A stretch of DNA of 64,000 nt from Romboutsia timonensis (GCF_900106845.1 NZ_LT629849.1:1-64000), one strand, 5' to 3'; counted from the first letter of the stretch, positions 28,293 through 39,915 are shown. Numbers and translations: made by a program. The notes: a model not told the origin generated them from the letters alone.

Positions 28293-31200
28293 ATGAGTAA
28301 AGATTTTGCACATCTTCATGTTCATACTGAATATAGCTTACTAGACGGTTTTTCTAGAGTAAAGAACCTTATAAGTAGAGCAAAAGAATTAAATATGAGT
28401 TCTGTTGCCATAACAGACCATGGATGTATGTTTGGTGTAATAGATTTCTATAAAGAAGCTAAAAAACAAGGAATAAAACCAATTATAGGTTGTGAAGTAT
28501 ATACAGCTCCACGTAGCTTGAGAGATAAAGATCCTAACTATGATAAAAGACAAGGACACTTAATTCTTTTAGCTAAAAATATGGATGGATATAAAAACTT
28601 AATTAAAATGGTATCTACTTCATATGTAGAAGGATTTTATTATAAGCCTAGAGTAGATATAGATGAGTTAAAAAAATATAGTGATGGAATAATAGCACTA
28701 TCTGCTTGTTTAGCAGGAGATATTTCTCAGGCTCTAATGGATAGGAATTATGAAAAGGCTAAAAATATAGCCTTACAATATAGAGATATATTTGGAGAGG
28801 GAAATTTTTATTTAGAAATACAGGATCACGGTTTACCGGAACAAAAAGAAGTCAATGCAGCTTTAGTAAAATTATCTAAGGAAATTAATATACCATTAGT
28901 TGCAACTAATGATATCCATTATGTAAACAAAGAAGATTCTAAAATACATGATGTACTAATGTGTATACAAATGGGAAAAACAGTTAATGACCCAAATAGA
29001 ATGAGATTTGGTAGTGATGAGTTTTATTTAAAATCAAGAGAAGAAATGGAGGAATTATTTCCATATGCACCAGAGGCTATAGATAATACAGTTAAGATAG
29101 CTGAAATGTGTAACATAGAATTTGATTTTAATACAATACATCTTCCTAAATATGATGTACCAGAAGGATATACACCAGATACTTATCTAAGAGAGTTATG
29201 TTTTAAAGGTCTTGAAGAGAGGTATGATAATCCAAGCCAAGAAATTATAGATAGACTTAACTATGAGTTAGGTGTAATTGAGAAGATGGGTTATGTAGAA
29301 TATTTTTTAATAACTTGGGATTTTATAAACTTCTCAAAAGAAAATAATATAATGGTTGGTCCTGGAAGAGGTAGTGCTGCAGGTTCTATAGTTGCATACA
29401 CATTAAAGATAACGGATATAGACCCTATAAAATATTCTCTTCTATTTGAGCGTTTCCTTAATCCTGAGCGTGTATCTATGCCAGATATAGATATAGACTT
29501 CTGTTATGAAAGAAGAGAAGAAGTTATAGATTATGTTAAAAGAAAATATGGAGAAGACCATGTTGCTCAGATAATAACATTTGGAACAATGGGAGCAAAA
29601 GCGGCTATAAGAGATGTAGGAAGAGTTTTAGACATACCATATAATAAAGTTGATAAAATAGCAAAGGAAATACCTTTTGCACTTGGTATGACTATTGATA
29701 AGGCACTAGAAACTAATCCAACACTAAGAGATTTATATCAACAAGATAGAGAAACTAGAGAAGTTATAGATATATCAAAGAGAATAGAAGGTATGTTAAG
29801 ACATGCATCTACTCATGCAGCAGGTGTAGTTATATCTAAAAATCCAGTAGATGAATATGTTCCACTTTATAAACATCAAGATGCTATAACAACTCAATTT
29901 ACAATGACTACACTAGAAGAACTTGGTCTGCTAAAGATGGATTTCTTAGGACTTAGAACTCTTACAGTAATAAGAGATGCACTTAACTTAATAGAAAAGA
30001 ATCATAATAGAAAAATAGATTTTTCAAAGATGGATTATGATGACCCCAAGGTATTTGAACTTTTATCTTCAGGAAATACATTAGGTGTATTCCAGTTAGA
30101 AAGTGCTGGTATGAGGGTATTCATGAAACAATTAAAGCCAGATAATTTTGAAGATATAGTAGCGGGAATATCTTTATATAGACCAGGTCCTATGGATTCC
30201 ATACCAACTTACATTGAAAATAAAACTAATCCACAAAATGTAACATACTTACATGAAAATCTAAAACCTATCATGGAAGTTACCTATGGATGTTTAGTTT
30301 ATCAAGAACAAGTTATGCAAGTTGTTAGAGAATTAGGCGGATATACGTATGGACGTAGTGACTTAGTTAGAAGAGCTATGGGTAAGAAAAAAATGGACGT
30401 AATGGAAGAGGAAAGAAGATACTTCGTTTACGGAAAAGAAGATGAGAATGGAAATATAGAGATAGCTGGGTGTATAAGAAATGGTGTACCAGAAGATATA
30501 GCTAATAAGATATTTGATGATATGATAGACTTTGCAAAGTATGCATTTAATAAATCGCATGCTGCGGCATACGGTGTTTTATCGTATCAAACAGCATATT
30601 TAAAAGCATATTATCCAGTTGAATTTATGGCTGCTTTAATAACTAGTGTAATGGGAAATACAGATAAGGTTGTAGAATATATAAGAGAATGTAATGCATT
30701 AGGTATAGAAGTATTAAAGCCAGATATAAATAAAAGTTTTTCTAAATTCTCGGTTGAAGGAAATAATATAAGATTTGGACTAGCAGCAGTTAAAAATGTT
30801 GGTGTAAATATTATAGAAAATATAATTAATGAAAGAAATCTTAATGGTGAATTTGTAGATTTCTCAGATTTAGCTAAAAGATTAGATTCAAAAGATACTA
30901 ATAAGAGAGTTATAGAAAGTTTAATTAAATGTGGTGCTTTTGATGAAATAAGTGAAAATAGAGCAAGTCTAATGGCTGGATATGAAAATGTCTTAGATAG
31001 TATATCTATGGATAGAAAGAAAAATGTACAAGGTCAAATATCATTATTTGATGTTTTTGGAGCTAGTGAAGAAAATAACTTACAAGAGACTAATACAATA
31101 CCTAAATTACCTGAATATCAAGAAAGAGAAAAACTTAGTTTAGAAAAAGAGGTTTTAGGAATGTATGTAAGTGGACATCCACTATCAGAGTTCAAGGAAA

Positions 31201-31829
31201 TTTTAACTAAGAATACATCGATAGATAATGGAAAATTAAATTCCTTAAAAGAAGATGAAGAATCATACTTAAGTCTAGATGAAAGAGATGTAATAATGGG
31301 CGGTATGATAGCAAATAAAACTATAAAAACTACGAAACGTAATGATATAATGGCATTTTTAGACTTAGAAGACTTGTATGGAAATATAGAAGTTATAGTA
31401 TTCCCTCAAACCTTAAAAAAATATAACCAAATTCTAAATGAAGATAGTATAATCTTTATAAGAGGAGTATTAAATATAAAAGAAGGGGAAGAACCTAAGA
31501 TTGTAGCAAGAGATATTGTAGATATAGATAATGTATATCAACTAAATAGAGGAATATATGATTCAAAAAAACATATTAATAATACAGAAAACCATAGAAA
31601 AAACTCGAAAAATGGTTTATATTTAAAAGTAGATTCATATAATAATGTAAATATGATGGAGAATATATCTAATATATTAAAGAGATATCCAGGAGAAGAA
31701 AATATATTTTTATATGCAGAGGATACTAAAAAATTATATAAATATAATGGATTTAGTGTAACTATTTCTGATAGATTAATTACTGAATTAAATAATATAC
31801 TTCCAAAAGAAAATATAAAGATAAGATAG
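28293..31829 (+). CDS. dnaE: DNA polymerase III subunit alpha, DnaE type
   Basis: Replicative polymerase alpha subunit (1178 aa from ATG 28293). Order of domains: PHP domain (HLHVHTEYSLLDG, AITDHG), palm with catalytic aspartates (MPDIDIDFCYERRE), fingers (GPGRGSAAGSIVAY before it), a helix-hairpin-helix region, then an OB-fold (GNIEVIVFPQTLKKY). It lacks an exonuclease domain, so it is DnaE rather than PolC. The start is set by GGAGGTGAT at 28281-28289; an upstream ATG at 28257 has no ribosome site. Confidence 0.97.
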   Translation: MSKDFAHLHVHTEYSLLDGFSRVKNLISRAKELNMSSVAITDHGCMFGVIDFYKEAKKQGIKPIIGCEVYTAPRSLRDKDPNYDKRQGHLILLAKNMDGYKNLIKMVSTSYVEGFYYKPRVDIDELKKYSDGIIALSACLAGDISQALMDRNYEKAKNIALQYRDIFGEGNFYLEIQDHGLPEQKEVNAALVKLSKEINIPLVATNDIHYVNKEDSKIHDVLMCIQMGKTVNDPNRMRFGSDEFYLKSREEMEELFPYAPEAIDNTVKIAEMCNIEFDFNTIHLPKYDVPEGYTPDTYLRELCFKGLEERYDNPSQEIIDRLNYELGVIEKMGYVEYFLITWDFINFSKENNIMVGPGRGSAAGSIVAYTLKITDIDPIKYSLLFERFLNPERVSMPDIDIDFCYERREEVIDYVKRKYGEDHVAQIITFGTMGAKAAIRDVGRVLDIPYNKVDKIAKEIPFALGMTIDKALETNPTLRDLYQQDRETREVIDISKRIEGMLRHASTHAAGVVISKNPVDEYVPLYKHQDAITTQFTMTTLEELGLLKMDFLGLRTLTVIRDALNLIEKNHNRKIDFSKMDYDDPKVFELLSSGNTLGVFQLESAGMRVFMKQLKPDNFEDIVAGISLYRPGPMDSIPTYIENKTNPQNVTYLHENLKPIMEVTYGCLVYQEQVMQVVRELGGYTYGRSDLVRRAMGKKKMDVMEEERRYFVYGKEDENGNIEIAGCIRNGVPEDIANKIFDDMIDFAKYAFNKSHAAAYGVLSYQTAYLKAYYPVEFMAALITSVMGNTDKVVEYIRECNALGIEVLKPDINKSFSKFSVEGNNIRFGLAAVKNVGVNIIENIINERNLNGEFVDFSDLAKRLDSKDTNKRVIESLIKCGAFDEISENRASLMAGYENVLDSISMDRKKNVQGQISLFDVFGASEENNLQETNTIPKLPEYQEREKLSLEKEVLGMYVSGHPLSEFKEILTKNTSIDNGKLNSLKEDEESYLSLDERDVIMGGMIANKTIKTTKRNDIMAFLDLEDLYGNIEVIVFPQTLKKYNQILNEDSIIFIRGVLNIKEGEEPKIVARDIVDIDNVYQLNRGIYDSKKHINNTENHRKNSKNGLYLKVDSYNNVNMMENISNILKRYPGEENIFLYAEDTKKLYKYNGFSVTISDRLITELNNILPKENIKIR

Positions 31830-31927
31830 TTAATAAATATAAAAAAATTAGGATATTAAAATAAAAATTTTATTATATAATATTAATATAAAAAAATTGG
31901 AAAAATTATGTTATAATATCATAAAAT

Positions 31928-32996
<1,069 letters not shown>

Positions 32997-33014
32997 TTTA
33001 GGAGGAATATATAT

Positions 33015-34775
33015 ATGTTAAAAAACACTAAGAGGACTAAAATAGTTTGTACATTAGGACCTGCATCAGAGAAGGAAGAAGTACTAACTGCATTAATTGA
33101 AAATGGATTAAATGTAACTAGAATGAATTTCTCTCATGGTTCACATGAAGAACATAAAGGAAGAATGGATTTAGTAAAGAAGGTTAGAGAAAAGTTAAAT
33201 AAGCCAGTGGCTCTATTACTAGATACAAAAGGACCAGAAATAAGAACTGGGAATTTTGATCAACCAGAAGTACTATTAGAAGAAGGTCAAAAGTTCACTA
33301 TAACAATGAAAGATGTTATGGGAACAAAAGAAATATGTACAGTAAGTTATAAAGGACTTGCAAATGATGTAGTTGCTGGGGATACTATATTAATAGATGA
33401 CGGATTAGTTGGTCTTAGAGTTGAAGAAGTAAATGGTGATGACATACTTTGTATAGTTGAAAACTCAGGAATAGTTAAAAACCACAAAGGTGTAAACGTA
33501 CCAGGAGTAAAAATAAACTTGCCAGCATTAACTGATAAGGATATAAGTGATATAGAATTTGGTATATCTCAAGGAATAGATTTTATAGCTGCATCTTTCG
33601 TTAGAAAAGTTTCTGACGTATTAGCTATAAGAGAAGTTTTAGAAAGAAACAATGCAACAGATATACAAATAATATCTAAGATAGAAAACCAAGAAGGTGT
33701 AGATAACTTAGATGATATAATAGCTGTATCTGATGGTATAATGGTTGCTAGAGGGGACCTTGGAGTTGAAATACCAACAGAAGAAATACCTGTAGTTCAA
33801 AAAATGATGATAGCAAAATGTAATAAAGCAGGAAAGCCAGTAATAACAGCTACTCAAATGTTAGATTCTATGATGAGAAATCCTAGACCAACAAGAGCAG
33901 AAGTTACAGACGTTGCAAATGCTATATACGATGGAACAGATGCAATAATGCTATCAGGAGAAACTGCTGCTGGTAAATATCCAGTAGAAGCAGTAAAAAT
34001 TATGGCTACTATAGCAAAGAGAACTGAAGAAACTTTAAATTATGATAACTTATTAGAAAAGAATTCTAGAAATAACGAAACTGTTACAGATGCTATAAGT
34101 CATGCTACTTGTACAACAGCAGTTAATTTAAATGCTTCAGCTATAATAACTTCAACTTCATCAGGACATACTGCTAGAATGGTATCTAAGTGCAGACCTA
34201 AGTGTCCAATAATAGCTACTACAAATGATGATAAGGTAATGAGAAGACTTGCTCTTACTTGGGGTGTTTATCCAGTTAAAGCTGAAGTAGCAGGAAATAC
34301 AGATGAGGTTATAGAAAACTCTATAGAAACATCTAAAAATGCAGGATACATAAATAATGGTGAATTAGTAGTTATAACTGCTGGAGTTCCAGTTGGAATA
34401 AGCGGAACTACAAACTTAATAAAAGTTCATGTTATAAGTGAAGAAATAGTAAAAGGTATAGGTGTAGGATCTAAAACTGTAGAAGGTAAAGTTCGTATTA
34501 TAAAAGGTAACGAAGATTGTGTAGAATTTAATGAAGGTGATATATTAGTTACAACTATGACTGATATAGAAATGAACTCTCATATAGAAAAATGTGCTGC
34601 TATAATAACTGAAGAAGGTGGAATGACATCTCATGCAGCTATAGTAGGTATAAGCTTAAATAAACCAGTTATAGTATCTGCAACAAATATATTAGAATCT
34701 GTTAAAGATGGAGAAATAGTAACTGTAGATGCATCTAGAGGAGTAATATACAGAGGATCTACAAGAGTTTTATAA
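33015..34775 (+). CDS. pyk: Pyruvate kinase with C-terminal PEP-utiliser domain
   Basis: Converts phosphoenolpyruvate and ADP to pyruvate and ATP. At 586 residues it is longer than the ~475-residue core enzyme. The barrel carries RMNFSHGSH, LLDTKGPEIRTG and the active-site signature ISKIENQEG. The extra C-terminal part (from about residue 475) is the phosphohistidine-like PEP-utiliser domain with EEGGMTSHAAIVG, as in Bacillus and clostridial enzymes. It is downstream of pfkA in the same operon, ribosome site TAGGAGG. Confidence 0.97.
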   Translation: MLKNTKRTKIVCTLGPASEKEEVLTALIENGLNVTRMNFSHGSHEEHKGRMDLVKKVREKLNKPVALLLDTKGPEIRTGNFDQPEVLLEEGQKFTITMKDVMGTKEICTVSYKGLANDVVAGDTILIDDGLVGLRVEEVNGDDILCIVENSGIVKNHKGVNVPGVKINLPALTDKDISDIEFGISQGIDFIAASFVRKVSDVLAIREVLERNNATDIQIISKIENQEGVDNLDDIIAVSDGIMVARGDLGVEIPTEEIPVVQKMMIAKCNKAGKPVITATQMLDSMMRNPRPTRAEVTDVANAIYDGTDAIMLSGETAAGKYPVEAVKIMATIAKRTEETLNYDNLLEKNSRNNETVTDAISHATCTTAVNLNASAIITSTSSGHTARMVSKCRPKCPIIATTNDDKVMRRLALTWGVYPVKAEVAGNTDEVIENSIETSKNAGYINNGELVVITAGVPVGISGTTNLIKVHVISEEIVKGIGVGSKTVEGKVRIIKGNEDCVEFNEGDILVTTMTDIEMNSHIEKCAAIITEEGGMTSHAAIVGISLNKPVIVSATNILESVKDGEIVTVDASRGVIYRGSTRVL

Positions 34776-34868
34776 GAAATACAAATATAAATTAAGATTT
34801 TAATTTATATTAAAAAATATTGAAAAACAATATAATATTGTGATACTATTCTTTTAAGAATATTAAGT

Positions 34869-34905
34869 TAGCCACTAAGTTTATCAAATAAACATAGTGG
34901 CTATT
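34869..34905 (+). terminator. Terminator-like hairpin after pyk
   Basis: TAGCCACTAAGTTTAT (34869-34884) pairs with ATAAACATAGTGGCTA with one mismatch and a CAA-type loop. The T tail is short (TTTC), so it may be a weak terminator or an RNA-stabilising stem. Confidence 0.6.
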
Positions 34906-35004
34906 TCATAAAATAAAATTTTCGGAAAATTCCATATAGACTGAAAATTGAAGTAATAAATATGTTAAAAATAGTATACATATAAAATAAAGGGGGAATA
35001 CAAA

Positions 35005-36576
35005 ATGGATGAAAGTAGAGGGAATTGGGGATCTAAAGTAGGTCTTATACTAGCAATGGCAGGTAATGCTGTTGGTCTTGGGAACTTTTGGAGATTTCCA
35101 TATGTAGCTGCTTCAAATGGTGGAGGAGCATTTATGATACCATATTTCTTTGCATTAATAGTGATAGGTATGCCGTTAATGATGGTTGAATGGAGTATAG
35201 GGAGATATGGAGGAAAATATGGACATGGAACTATGGGTCCAATAATGTATTTGCAAGCAAAACAGGCTATGACTCCTAAAAAAGCAATTATAGTAGGTTC
35301 TTTATCTGGTATGATAGCATTTGGTGTTACTATATTAGTTAACTCTTATTATAATCAACTTATAGGATGGTCATTGGGATATGGATTTAATTCTTTAACT
35401 GGTGGTTATATGGATTCAAGTATATCAACAGGAGAATTTTTTGCATCTTACATACAAAATCCATCAAATTTAATATTTTGGATAATATCATTATTAGTAT
35501 TAGCTTTTGCAGTAATGAAGGGAATAGAGAAGGGAATAGAGTCTTGGGCAAAGATTATGATGCCTGTTTTATATGCATTTGGAATCATATTATGTATTAG
35601 ATCATTAACTTTAGGAGCACCAGTAAATCCAGATTGGAGTTCATTAAAAGGGTTAAACTTTATATGGAATCCAGATTTTAGTCAATTATCTTGGGGATCA
35701 GCAATAGCAGCGTCTGGTCAAATATTCTTTACATTGTCTTTAGGTATGGGGATAATTCAAAATTATGCATCTTATCTTAAACCAGATGAAGATATAATAA
35801 CTGCTTCAGTAGCAACAATATCATTAAATGAATTTGCAGAAGTTATATTAGGTGGTACAGCAGTTATACCTATAGCATATGCATTTTTAGGTGAAGAAGG
35901 TATAAAAGGAAGTATAGGCCTTGCTTATATGGCATTGCCTAACGTATTTAGAACTATGACAGGCGGAGGAATATTTGGAGCAGTTTGGTTCTTATTATTA
36001 TTCTTTGCGGGTATAACATCTGCAATAGCGATGTATAACTATTTAGTTGCATTATTAGAAGAAGATGCAGGAATAAATAGAAAAAAAGGTGCTTGGATAG
36101 TATTCTTTGGATATATAATAGTAGGTCTTCCTGTTGCGTTAGAGCCAATACTAACAAAAACAGCAGAGTTAATATACTTTATGGAAGTCGATAACTGGAT
36201 AGGTAACTATTTATTAATAGTATTAGGATTAATAGAAATAGTTATAATTGGGTGGTGTGTAAAAGATAGAGCACTTGAAGAAATGAATAAAGGTGGTTTA
36301 TGGAAGGTTCCAAAGTGGTACTTTAGACTATTCCATCAATTCTTGACTCCTATAACAATAATAACATTTTTAATATTCTTTACATTAGATTATGCTAAAG
36401 CTGGAAACTTTAATTTGGTACCATCTTACGTTGCCAATATGCCAAGTCTAGTTATATGGGTTAATCTAGGTAGAATAGCCGTTATAGGTGTTTTAATAGT
36501 AGGATATATTCAATCATATAAGGCAATTAAAAATAAATATAAATATGAAATAGATGGTATTGTTGAATTTTCATAA
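35005..36576 (+). CDS. Sodium-dependent transporter, NSS family (MetP-like)
   Basis: Sodium:neurotransmitter-symporter family protein (523 aa) with twelve hydrophobic segments. The N-terminal signature GLILAMAGNAVGLGNFWRFPY, with the unwound-helix NAVGLGN that binds Na+ and substrate, is complete. The gene is followed 14 bases later by a 31-codon gene of the MetS small-subunit type, which is characteristic of methionine/alanine NSS transporters. Substrate is therefore probably methionine or another neutral amino acid, an inference from the gene pair. Ribosome site AAAGGGGG. Confidence 0.93.
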   Translation: MDESRGNWGSKVGLILAMAGNAVGLGNFWRFPYVAASNGGGAFMIPYFFALIVIGMPLMMVEWSIGRYGGKYGHGTMGPIMYLQAKQAMTPKKAIIVGSLSGMIAFGVTILVNSYYNQLIGWSLGYGFNSLTGGYMDSSISTGEFFASYIQNPSNLIFWIISLLVLAFAVMKGIEKGIESWAKIMMPVLYAFGIILCIRSLTLGAPVNPDWSSLKGLNFIWNPDFSQLSWGSAIAASGQIFFTLSLGMGIIQNYASYLKPDEDIITASVATISLNEFAEVILGGTAVIPIAYAFLGEEGIKGSIGLAYMALPNVFRTMTGGGIFGAVWFLLLFFAGITSAIAMYNYLVALLEEDAGINRKKGAWIVFFGYIIVGLPVALEPILTKTAELIYFMEVDNWIGNYLLIVLGLIEIVIIGWCVKDRALEEMNKGGLWKVPKWYFRLFHQFLTPITIITFLIFFTLDYAKAGNFNLVPSYVANMPSLVIWVNLGRIAVIGVLIVGYIQSYKAIKNKYKYEIDGIVEFS

Positions 36577-36590
36577 AAGGGGGCGATGTA

Positions 36591-36686
36591 ATGACTAGTG
36601 CAGCATGGATGTTCTTGGGTTGTATATGGACTATTATATTTGTGACTATAGGTATTTCTATGAGAAAGATAGTGAAAAATCAATAG
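36591..36686 (+). CDS. MetS-family NSS transporter small subunit (31 aa)
   Basis: A very short gene: ATG 36591 to TAG 36686, 31 residues beginning MTSAAWMFLGCIWTII and ending in a basic tail RKIVKNQ. It is one transmembrane helix with a cytoplasmic-type positive end, just like the MetS subunits that partner MetP transporters. The ribosome site AAAAGGGGGCGAT is strong and it lies 14 bases after the NSS gene, so the two are surely co-translated from one mRNA. It is shorter than most gene callers report. Confidence 0.88.
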   Translation: MTSAAWMFLGCIWTIIFVTIGISMRKIVKNQ

Positions 36687-36753
36687 AATATAAATATACA
36701 TTAATGAAGAGTTTTATATAATGTGAATATAAACTGATAAGGGGACAATAGGA

Positions 36754-37446
36754 ATGAAAGGAAAATTAGCTGCAGCTAATATAACTCAGATAATAAATGA
36801 GTTAAAAAAAATAAGTAGTTTAAATAAAAGAAAGAAAGATAAATATATAAGTAAGCTAGAAGAATTACATAAGTTATATATTAATATAGAAATCGATGAA
36901 AAATTTAAAATACAATATAATCGAATGAATGAAAAAGGGAAAGAAGTTATAAAAGAATTAAAATCGACTAAGGAAAAAAATAAAATAGAGTCAGTAATAG
37001 AAGTTTACACAAGATATCTAACAGCATCATTATGTGACTTTCAAGGTAAAACTATAAACCTTAGAAAGTATATAACTAGCTTCTTATTTTGTGCAATGCT
37101 ATTTTTAGCTTTAACTCCTCAATTCTTTGGATTCTTTTTACCTATATTATTTTTTATACCGATATATATAGGATTAAAGGGAGTTAAACAAAGAACGATA
37201 ACAGGGTTTTACATGACCATGAGTGTAATACCAGTTGCATTTATGACTGCTGTAACATGGATAAGATATGGTATAAATGTAAAGCAAGATTATGTAGCTT
37301 CATTAAAAATGATAGTTGATAGTGGAATATCTCAAAATTTAGCAGAAATTCTTATAGTGACAGGTCCAGTACTTGGGTTTGTGCTATTTATATTTGCATC
37401 AATACAATTATATCAAGGGATTAAAACTAAAGATTTATTTATATAA
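36754..37446 (+). CDS. Unknown membrane protein with coiled N-terminal part
   Basis: Not recognised. The 230-residue protein has a charged, helical N-terminal 100 residues rich in Lys and Glu (for example LNKRKKDKYISKLEELHKLY), then about four hydrophobic segments: two close together around 105-140 (with LTPQFFGFFLPILFFIPIYI), one around 150-170, and one at about 203-222. There are no enzyme motifs. It lies 67 bases after the MetS-like gene and may be co-transcribed with the NSS transporter. A ribosome site AAGGGGAC lies slightly far upstream of ATG 36754. Confidence 0.75.
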   Translation: MKGKLAAANITQIINELKKISSLNKRKKDKYISKLEELHKLYINIEIDEKFKIQYNRMNEKGKEVIKELKSTKEKNKIESVIEVYTRYLTASLCDFQGKTINLRKYITSFLFCAMLFLALTPQFFGFFLPILFFIPIYIGLKGVKQRTITGFYMTMSVIPVAFMTAVTWIRYGINVKQDYVASLKMIVDSGISQNLAEILIVTGPVLGFVLFIFASIQLYQGIKTKDLFI

Positions 37447-37522
37447 GGGCTTTAAAAGCTCTTATTTTTTTGGTAAAATAAAATATTGGATTTAAAAAAA
37501 TAAATGTACGGAGGACTAACCT

Positions 37523-38890
37523 ATGTTATCAAAAAATAAAGAGTATGTTGTAGATATAGTTGATATAGGTCAAGGTGGAGTAGGAATAGGAAAATATGAA
37601 GGTTTTACTGTTTTTGTAGAGGGCGGATTAATACAAGATAAAGTAAAAGTAAGAATAAACAAGTCTAAAAAGAACTATGCAGTAGGAGATATAGTTGAAA
37701 TAATTGAAAAATCACCATTTAGAGTTGATAGAATCTGTAGTGATGATTTAAAAGACTGCGGTGGATGTCAAATACAAGAGTTAGATTACAATAAGCAACT
37801 TGAGTTAAAAACAAATGAGGTTAAGCAAGTTATATCTAGAATAGGAAAATTAGAAAATGTTGAAATACATGAAACGATAGGTATGCAAAGTCCTTGTAGA
37901 TATAGAAATAAGGCTCAATTTCCAATACAAAATATAAATGGTTCAACTGCTATAGGTTTTTACAAAAAGAAGAGCCATGATGTTATACCTACTGATATGT
38001 GCGTAATACAACATGATATAAATGATAAAATAATAAAGATAATAAAAACTTATATTCAAGCTTATAATGTAAGTATTTATAATGAAACTACTCATACAGG
38101 AGTTTTAAGACACTTAGTGACAAAGGTTGGTTTTACAACTAATGAGGTAATGGTAGTTTTAGTTGCTAATGGAACTAATTTACCACATCTAAATGAGTTA
38201 GCTTCTGTATTAAAAGAAAATATACTAGGATTTAAGACTTTAGTTCTTAATGTTAATAAAGCTAAAACTAATGTAATATTAGGAAAAGAAAATAAAGTTA
38301 TATATGGAAATGGAAAGATAAATGACTACATCGGAGATTTAGTATTTGAAATATCTCCATTATCATTCTTCCAAGTTAATCCTGTTCAAACTGAAGTTTT
38401 ATATAATAAAGCATTAGAATATGCAGAGTTAAAGGAAAATGATACTGTATTTGATATATACTGTGGAATAGGATCAATATCTCTATTTTTAGCACAAAAA
38501 GCTACTAAGGTATATGGTATTGAAATAGTTGAAGATGCTATAAAAGACGCTAAAATTAATGCTAAATTAAACAACTTAAATAATGTGGAATTCTATGTTG
38601 GAAAAGCTGAAGAAGTCGTTCCTAAAATGTACAGTGAAGGAAAAACTGCAAATGTAGTTGTAGTAGACCCTCCTAGAAAAGGATGCGATGAAAAGGTATT
38701 AGATACGATAGTATCAATGAAACCAGATAGAGTAGTGTATGTTTCATGTAATCCATCTACTTTAGCTAGAGATTTAGCATACTTAGATGAAAGAGGGTAT
38801 AAGTGTGTAGAAATACAACCTGTAGATATGTTCCCTCACACAATGCACGTTGAATGCTGTGCGAAGATAGTTAAGAAGTCTGATTTATAA
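37523..38890 (+). CDS. rlmD: 23S rRNA (uracil-C5)-methyltransferase RlmD/RlmCD family
   Basis: SAM-dependent RNA methyltransferase of the TrmA/RumA family (455 aa). It has an N-terminal TRAM RNA-binding domain, the [4Fe-4S] cysteines (CSDDLKDCGGCQIQ), a SAM-binding site (FDIYCGIGSISLFLA), VDPPRKGC, and the catalytic cysteine region YVSCNPSTLARDL. Ribosome site GGAGG lies before ATG 37523. Its last 20 bases overlap, on the other strand, the end of a truncated serine recombinase gene, which points to an old integration at its 3' end. Confidence 0.95.
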   Translation: MLSKNKEYVVDIVDIGQGGVGIGKYEGFTVFVEGGLIQDKVKVRINKSKKNYAVGDIVEIIEKSPFRVDRICSDDLKDCGGCQIQELDYNKQLELKTNEVKQVISRIGKLENVEIHETIGMQSPCRYRNKAQFPIQNINGSTAIGFYKKKSHDVIPTDMCVIQHDINDKIIKIIKTYIQAYNVSIYNETTHTGVLRHLVTKVGFTTNEVMVVLVANGTNLPHLNELASVLKENILGFKTLVLNVNKAKTNVILGKENKVIYGNGKINDYIGDLVFEISPLSFFQVNPVQTEVLYNKALEYAELKENDTVFDIYCGIGSISLFLAQKATKVYGIEIVEDAIKDAKINAKLNNLNNVEFYVGKAEEVVPKMYSEGKTANVVVVDPPRKGCDEKVLDTIVSMKPDRVVYVSCNPSTLARDLAYLDERGYKCVEIQPVDMFPHTMHVECCAKIVKKSDL

Positions 38891-39915
38891 AATCAGATAA
38901 ACATATAGATGATTCCGAGAATCGGTAATAGATTCTCGGAGTACCATCTTCAGACACTTCAATTTTATCTATTAATCGATTTACTACATCGGGTGTTAAA
39001 TCATTTATATTAGAAGCTATACTTTTAAAATAGCACATACCACTACTTAGGTTAGAATTTAAATTAGTACTCATAGTACTTTCAAGCAACAGTTTTTCAC
39101 TTTTTAATTCATTTAGTTCTGAGTTAATACTTTCTACAAGATTATCGTAATCATCTTTACTGATACAATCATCGATGAATTTATTAAGAGCATTATTTTT
39201 CCTTGTAGTTAGCTTTGAAATTTTAGTTTCTATGCTATCTAATTTATTTTTACTAGATTTAGATTCTTTATTTAAATTTGAACTAATATTATCTAAAAAT
39301 GATTTATTAGATATAGTGGTTAAGATAAAATCTATATCAGATAGAATTATATCTTTCAGATTTTGTTCACGTATTATATGAGAGCTACAAGCTTTAATAC
39401 CATGCTTATTGAAGCTACCACAGATATATCCTTTTCTATTCTTTTTAAAATGCATACCATGACTACAATCTGCACATATAAGAATATTACTAAATATATG
39501 AGTACTTTGAGCAGGTCTTTTTCTTCTACGAGAAGATATTAGTTGTTGAACTGCATTAAACTCATCCTTAGAGATTATAGCTTCATGGGTATTTTCAATA
39601 ATAATTAAATCTTCATTAGAAGCAGTATTTCTTTTAGTAGAAGTAACACTTTTAGTTGTAGTCCTTCCTTGAACTAAATTACCTATAAAATGAGGATTTT
39701 CTAGAATACATCTTACAGATGAGCCATTCCATTTAGATGAGGCACTTTTAATACAAGCAACTTGACTAGGAGTAGGTATATCATCATTGTAAAGATTTCT
39801 AGCTATAGCATCAAAACCTATACCACTTAGATATTCTCTAAATATTCTTCGTACAATACTAGGTGTGAAATCATCTTTTACAAATAATTTCCCATTCTCA
39901 CAGTAATAAGCTTTA
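38871..39915 (-). pseudogene. Serine recombinase remnant lacking the catalytic domain
   Basis: The minus-strand frame is open from about 39915 to the stop at 38871 (about 348 codons), longer than the ATG-initiated part. It reads as the back part of a large serine recombinase: the Recombinase domain (FTPSIVRRIFREYLSGIGF, DDIPTPSQ), then a zinc ribbon (CADCSHGMHFKKN ... YICGSFNKHGIKACSS), then a coiled-coil and tail. The N-terminal resolvase domain with the catalytic serine is missing, and an in-frame TAG lies just upstream of 39915. The gene is therefore inactive. It ends inside the last 20 bases of rlmD, where the element was probably integrated. Confidence 0.85.
38880..38940. other. Two palindromes at the rlmD 3' end, possible attachment-site relic
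   Basis: CTGATTTATAAAATCAG (38880-38896, 7-bp arms) spans the rlmD stop codon. TCCGAGAATC (38914-38923) pairs perfectly with GATTCTCGGA (38931-38940). Neither has a T tail. Sites of large serine recombinases are short imperfect palindromes next to the recombinase gene, so one of these could be an attachment-site relic; this is an inference. Confidence 0.3.

Noticed and set aside
38914-38940. Terminator for rlmD
   Set aside because: The stem is perfect, but no T tail follows on either strand and it lies inside the recombinase frame.
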